A stretch of DNA of 64,000 bases from Arabidopsis thaliana (Eukaryota > Streptophyta > Magnoliopsida > Brassicales > Brassicaceae), in assembly GCF_000001735.4 (NCBI RefSeq), contig NC_003071.7:6937151-7001150 (forward strand), in the 5' to 3' direction. The number at the start of each line of letters is the position of its first letter. Position 1 is the first letter of the stretch. The position numbers and the translations under genes are program-made. Of the stretch, positions 58,990 to 64,000 are shown in pieces. The notes under the pieces are model-generated. The model saw only the letters and a list, made by a program, of their open reading frames with translations. It was not told the origin of the DNA and did not search any database.

Positions 58990-59240
58990 TTAGGCATGAT
59001 CCTCTGTTTTAGAAGCCTGAGTTTCCGATGACACATTGACTTTTTCAGTAGCAGTACCTTTATACAACAAAGAAATCAGTATTAGCAATTTATGAATAAA
59101 TTAACTAATCTATTGAGAATGTAATAAGTTACCTTGTTCAATACTTTGAGCATTTTTTATTTTGTTCTTCAGATGAAAAAGGTATATAACACTGAAGATC
59201 ACAAGTATAACCACTAGTACTGAGAAGATTATATACTTTT
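58990..59240 (-). CDS. last two exons of a small single-pass membrane protein, partial
   Basis: On the minus strand, 59133-59240 and 58990-59057 join in frame through GT-AG borders (CAAG|GTAAC ... AAAG|GTACT). They read KYIIFSVLVVILVIFSVIYL, a typical membrane helix, then FHLKNKIKNAQSIEQ and a short hydrophilic tail ending SKTEDHA before the stop. The upstream border is a good acceptor (TATACAG), but I could not find a first exon with a start codon before PMT1. It is either a gene whose first exon is small or a decayed remnant. Function unknown. Confidence 0.4.
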
Positions 59241-59576
59241 CTGTATAATATAGTTAATTATTTTTAAAAACTTATATATGTTTATTGAAATTAGTACTCA
59301 TTAAATCAGCTTCATCTTGAGTTCGATATCTATTAATTTTATTTTTTTGACGGGGCAGGTCGATATTTATTTAATATCTTTCTTTTTTTTTTGAATATGA
59401 ATATCTATTTAATATCAAGATTCATAACGTAAACAATGATATAATAGAATTATTTAATAAAAATAACGGTCACAATAATTTACAATACATCACGGAAACT
59501 ATAACATAGATTCAACTAATAAAACCATACTAAATATATTGACAAATTTGAAATGTGAACAAATGTCTTATCATTT
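59241..59576. other. PMT1 3' flank
   Basis: AT-rich 3' region of PMT1. It might hold the missing first exon of the membrane-protein gene, but none is convincing. Confidence 0.35.
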
Positions 59577-61291
59577 TCATTGTCCATCCACAACTTCATT
59601 GTCTTTGCTCATAGAATTATTCTTCTTGTTTGCGGTGTAGCTCCCGAAGAGAGTCTCCATCTCCTCTAGAGGTATACCACGTGTCTCCGGGAGGAAAGTG
59701 AAGAAGAAGACCCATGCGGCGGCAGCAACTCCGGCGAATAGAAGGAACGCACCGCCGATGGTGAGACCTTTAGAAAGAGATAGGAATGTCATTCCAATAA
59801 TACCACTCATTAGTCTATTCAACATCACTCCTAAACTTGCCCCTTGAGCTCTTAGCCTCACAGGGAATATCTCTGAGCAGTAGACCCACGTCACGGGGCC
59901 TGCACCTATTGAGAATGTTGCCACAAAAGTCATCACCGTCGTAACGGCGAGCCCTATAGCCCACTTGAGTGTTTGCCCGGGGTTCCTGTTGATCACCGTG
60001 AGACTAGTTCCAAGTGCGGTCAAGGAAAGAAACATTCCGCCCATACTCGTAAGCAACAAGGCACGACGTCCGAACCGATCCACCACACAAGTCCCTACCA
60101 CGATGAAGAGAGTCTTGACAACTCCGACAGCGACCGTAGCCAAGAGCTGGTCATTCTTGGACTTCAGTCCAGCCTTTGAGAAGATTGTCGGAGAGTAAAG
60201 CACAACCGCATCAATTCCAGAGGCTTGCTGGGCGAAATGAATACCAAGGCATGCTATGAGGATGTGTCGAACGGACGGGGTTGGTCGAACGAGAAGGTCC
60301 TTCCACACGCCTTTTCCAGCGCTCTTTTTATTCGGAACGACTATAACATCGTCTGTCATATCATCGGGGATTCCAACTGCGCGTTTGATGTCATCGAGCC
60401 TAGAGATAGCTTCTTCTTTGGTGTTGGAGGTTTTGTCAAGGACTTTAAAAGCATCCCCGAGACGACCCTGAAGGACGAGCCACCGAGGAGACTCCGGCAT
60501 TGCCAACACTCCAATGGCTAGGAACACCGAGGGAACCGCTCCTACACCTAACATGAACCTCCATCCGAGGTGCTCGGGAAGCTTGGAGAAGAAGTAATTG
60601 GATACGTATCCCAAAAGTATACCAATATTGATAAAAATCTGCATACAAAAATCACATTATCATCATCAACCTCCGTTATCATTTCCAATCATACATAAAA
60701 AAAAAAAAACTTTGGATCAGTTGAACCTCAGGGAAAGAGGTAAGGAAGCCTCGGGAAGAGGCGGGAGCGACTTCAGCGGTGTAAACAGGCGCAATCATCA
60801 TAGCATAACCAACACCGATACCGGCTACAAAACGGCCAACCATTATGAAAGGGTAGTTTGTGGCAAAGCCCATTAGTAGGGCTCCGCAAAAGAAGAAGGC
60901 TCCTGCCAACACTATTGTATATCGTCTTCCGAGCCAATCAGAAGTTCTACCAGCTGCGCCGGAACCGACCAGAGAGTAGATGTTTAGAATTCCCATAAGA
61001 ATCTCAAGTTGTACATCAGACAGTTTCAAATCGTCTTTTATGAAAATTGAAGCTCCACTCATCACTCCAATGTCTGTAACATCCCCAAACATGTAAGAAT
61101 GATTATCTAAATCGTAAAACCAAACCAAATCTGAATTGATTGTTAATTTAAAAAGAAGACGAACCGTAACCAAGGATGATAGAAGTCATGGAGGCTAAGA
61201 TTGCACAAGCAAAAGCATATCGGCTTCTATTCCCCCTCGGTGGCTCTGACTCCGCAATCACAACACCTTGTTCAACTCCCGAGGAATTCAT
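59577..61291 (-). CDS. PMT1: polyol/monosaccharide H+ symporter, MFS family, 511 aa
   Basis: Three minus-strand exons: 61165-61291, 60727-61073 and 59577-60638, 511 residues in total, the family length. The start is MNSSGVEQGVVIAESEP; an upstream in-frame stretch is leader only. Twelve membrane segments and the sugar-porter signatures are present: GRTSDWLGRRYT after helix 2, GRFVAGIGVGYAMM, PESPRWLV at the end of the first half, QQASGIDAVVLYSP in helix 7, DRFGRRALLL, and FLPETRG at the end of helix 12. The family takes up linear polyols, xylitol and some hexoses with protons at the plasma membrane. Arabidopsis has a close tandem pair here (PMT1/PMT2). Only one copy lies in the window, and I take it as PMT1 from the gene order. 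Confidence 0.94.
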
Positions 61292-62016
61292 CGTTTCCGT
61301 GGTGATTGTAAAACTTAAGGTGAAAATAAAAATTGGTGAGGAGAAGAGAGTATGATAGTAATACGTGAACACTGTTTCTTGTGAGTTAAGAAACCTTTTG
61401 GAAAATGAGGTTTAAATAGATGTGTGATGCTCACAACTGAAGCCAACTAATACTAACTGTTTGAAACAAGCGTATGTTCAGTAAACTGAATACCTGTTAG
61501 GTTGTTACAGAAAAAAAAAATGGTTTAATTGTTTCAAGGATATCAATTAGATTAGAAATATGTATCGAGAGATGCAAGTTTTTTCTTTCTCATATCCACA
61601 TTTTTGTCCTAAATTTGGCATTTTACGTTAAGATTACCCTCCTTTTTTGGGTTTGTTTTTTTGTTGTTGTTGTTGTTGTTTCCAAAGTTAGAAACAGAGG
61701 TAGATAGGCATCAATACATGTGTACATACAAAAAATAATAATCTAGATCTAAACATTGAAGGTAGAATTGTGTAGATATACAGACAATCAAATTAATTTG
61801 CACAACCTCATTTTCTCTTCTTAAGAAGTATTAATTAACCATCAATCTACAACCAATACTACTGTAATGAGTCTTGAGACTTGATTCACAGCTCCAATCA
61901 TTGCCCTTGCAGTTTATCTAATAGCTAGTTGTATTAAATTACCAGAGTTGGATATTGTTTTATATTGTAGTAATATAGTGATATATAATTTTCACTCTCT
62001 TTGAAAAATCTTATTA
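61292..62016. promoter_or_regulatory. PMT1 upstream region
   Basis: AT-rich, with a GTT trinucleotide run at about 61660-61680. A TTTAAATAG stretch near 61410 may serve as TATA box on the minus strand. No gene. Confidence 0.4.
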
Positions 62017-62580
62017 CAGTAGAACCTCTATAAATTAATACTTGATGAATTAATAAATACGATAAATTTAATCTTTGTTGGTCTCGAGTTTGCTCAGTGT
62101 AAAAATAAACCAAATTCTATAAGATAATAACTTTTAAAAAATCAATGTGTATAAATATAGTCCCAATAATATCATAGATTAATAATCATGTAAATAGCCA
62201 AAACTCTTTGTAAGTTTTCAAATTTTGAATATGCATTACATTACTAATACTCATATAGGATATTCAAATACAAAATTAATGTCACTATTTATAAATTTGA
62301 AAACACATATTTTTTTAAAAAAAAATATGTGAATTCTATAATCTTTCCTATTCATTGTTCAAAAATTGTTTTTTCCTCTAAATATTAGATGGTTACGTAT
62401 AAAACTACAAAATTTATAACATTCAAAGCATTCAGTTTATTAAGATCAAATTGCTTTAAATGATATTTTTTAAAAAAATTTAACAATTAAAAAAAAATAT
62501 TTATTAATTTTCACTTAAATTAATAAATATTGATTAATAAAATATCATGGTCCTAACATTAATTTATAGAGGTTTTACTA
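62017..62580. mobile_element. Emigrant-type (pogo-like) MITE, 564 bp
   Basis: The left end CAGTAGAACCTCTATAAATT and the complement of the right end, TAGTAAAACCTCTATAAATT, are the well-known Emigrant inverted repeats of Arabidopsis. TA stands on both sides (62015-62016 and 62581-62582), as for Tc1/mariner-like insertion. AT-rich and without coding capacity. Confidence 0.85.
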
Positions 62581-64000
62581 TATATTTTTACTAGTGATAA
62601 GTGATAACATGTACAAGTGCTAATTCTAGCACAACTAAGCATTTATCAAGTCTTGGAAAAGACTAAATATTTTGCGCTTTAGAAATGTTTTGTTTCATGA
62701 CTCCAAGCAATTACCTTAAACCAATGGAGATTGTGAGAAATAGGTTGATAAAGTCAAAGGCTCTCTGAACAATGGCCTAAATATTCATTGACTTTCTCCT
62801 AATACTTACCACTATGATTTTCACCATGATAAATGACTCATGTTTGATATTTCTAACACAATAGCTAGAATGATTTCAATCTTGATGTGGATAATAAAAG
62901 TCTCCCGCTGGACACCTCAATAATGTTACTCTTGTTTCTTACCTAGTGATCTAAGGTGCTTACTCATATACAATTTTTTGGATTTTGTTGATAAAGTAAT
63001 TGGATCTTGTCTCTTAGTATGACATAAACTTGAGAGATTAACTGTTGAAAAACTGATACAGTGGTGGCCTACTCACTTTGGAGATGATCATATGAACGTC
63101 AAAAATTCAATGAAGTTGATTTTTCTGAAGGGTCCATTGGACCGTATAGTGTGGACATATGCAACTCAGCTACTGGATGAGAAAGCTTTGCATGCTTAGT
63201 CTCATCTAAGTATCAAGCCATGGTAAGAGGTAAATCAAAGATAAGAGTTAGATGGATTCGAGCTGTGTTTGTTTTGGTAACAATTATTCGCATAAATCGG
63301 CGCTTGATAGTTAATTTTTAGGAACATGATTGATGTATTTTTGGCATTTGCTTTTGGTATATTTCGATTATGGAAATTGAGATCTCCATGTGATAATTTC
63401 ATTTTTGAACAGATCTTGGACAACGTCAGAAGAAACACTTGAAGAAGGGAGGTGGCAAGAAGAAGCTTAACATATACTTCAATGCAGGTCACAGACATGG
63501 ACATGGACATAAATATGCATCACTTAAATCTTTTAAACATTTTGCCACTTTGATCTAACCTTTTGCTATTTCTCATGCAAAACTTAAAAATCGCTGGCTT
63601 GAGTGGCACTCGGGAGAAAACCATATAAAATTCTTTGGTCACCGGACTAAGAGAATGTATGGATCTCAACCTTGGCCTATGACTTCTTAGTTATTCAAGA
63701 GAAAAAAACATGTACATGTTGTCTTTAATATTTAAAGTTTGATGTATTCTATTGTAAAAAATATATATATATATATGTGATGCTAACTTAGTGAAATAAT
63801 TGTTATGCATGTTCGATTCAAATCTATATTTGATAAAATCACCTAATCAAGATAAAAGTAAGATACAATTCTAAAAACTTAAATAGAAATACAAACAAAA
63901 ATGAATTAGCTTAAAAGATTTTTTATTTTGCATGAATTTTAAATTTTATACACCAAAAAACCTTTGTTACATTATACGCATCTTTGATCAGAGAATCTGA
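62581..64000. other. right end of the window, no gene recognised
   Basis: AT-rich. A plus frame at about 63415-63555 (LGQRQKKHLKKGGGKKKLNI, then HRHGHGHKY) is basic and histidine-rich but has no start or relatives that I know. TGGACATGGACAT is a short repeat inside it. Confidence 0.35.

Noticed and set aside
63415-63555. Basic, histidine-rich plus-strand frame
   Set aside because: No start codon in context, no partner exon and no known relatives; described only as part of the geneless right end.

Overview
The window is nuclear DNA of a flowering plant, almost certainly Arabidopsis thaliana. The evidence is AT-rich intergenic DNA, GT-AG introns of plant size, an intron-bearing tRNA-Tyr gene, and a run of genes that I recognise in the order known from the pericentromeric side of chromosome 2: COR413-PM1, a P-class PPR gene, ROSY1, AHB1, PDV2, ARI2 and PMT1. 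Names come from recognising the proteins, not from a database search.

Layout. 1-3421 is the 3' part of an old Ty1/copia element. 4890-8114 is a hAT DNA transposon with an 8-bp target duplication, followed by a truncated LINE and a small probable Helitron. 9641-9729 is tRNA-Tyr and 10203-10436 a small conserved plant gene. A foldback element lies at 11.1 kb. COR413-PM1 (13.0-13.9 kb) and the PPR gene (14.2-15.7 kb) converge. 16879-21667 is a young copia element that looks whole, and ROSY1 follows at 22.2-23.0 kb. 24.6-31.5 kb is a graveyard: LINE pieces, a stray copy of a PPR 5' end, a gypsy-like LTR, a Helitron-borne RPA-like gene, a MULE remnant and a strange TTTTAAAA-rich tract. 34.5-38.5 kb is a tandem array of about 160-bp units split by 2.7 kb of retroposed DNA that contains an intronless methyltransferase gene. 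A broken hAT transposase gene and a copia LTR follow. 43.3-52.7 kb is the gene-dense part: a C1-domain gene, AHB1, PDV2 and ARI2, with one LINE between the last two. 53.0-58.6 kb again holds mobile DNA (two LINEs, a Helitron end, a Harbinger-type MITE, a MULE-type foldback element). A partial one-helix membrane-protein gene, PMT1 and an Emigrant-type MITE close the window.

The host genes do not form one pathway. They are independent single genes: membrane and cold response (COR413-PM1), organelle RNA handling (PPR), lipid binding (ROSY1), oxygen and NO chemistry (AHB1), chloroplast division (PDV2), ubiquitin ligation (ARI2) and polyol uptake (PMT1). The most unusual structures are the split 160-bp array with its retroposed methyltransferase gene, the foldback element carrying pol III A- and B-box-like motifs plus a palindrome shared with a second foldback element 46 kb away, and a tandem duplication inside PDV2 that copies its splice donor. 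All exon borders were read by eye from splice sites and open frames.
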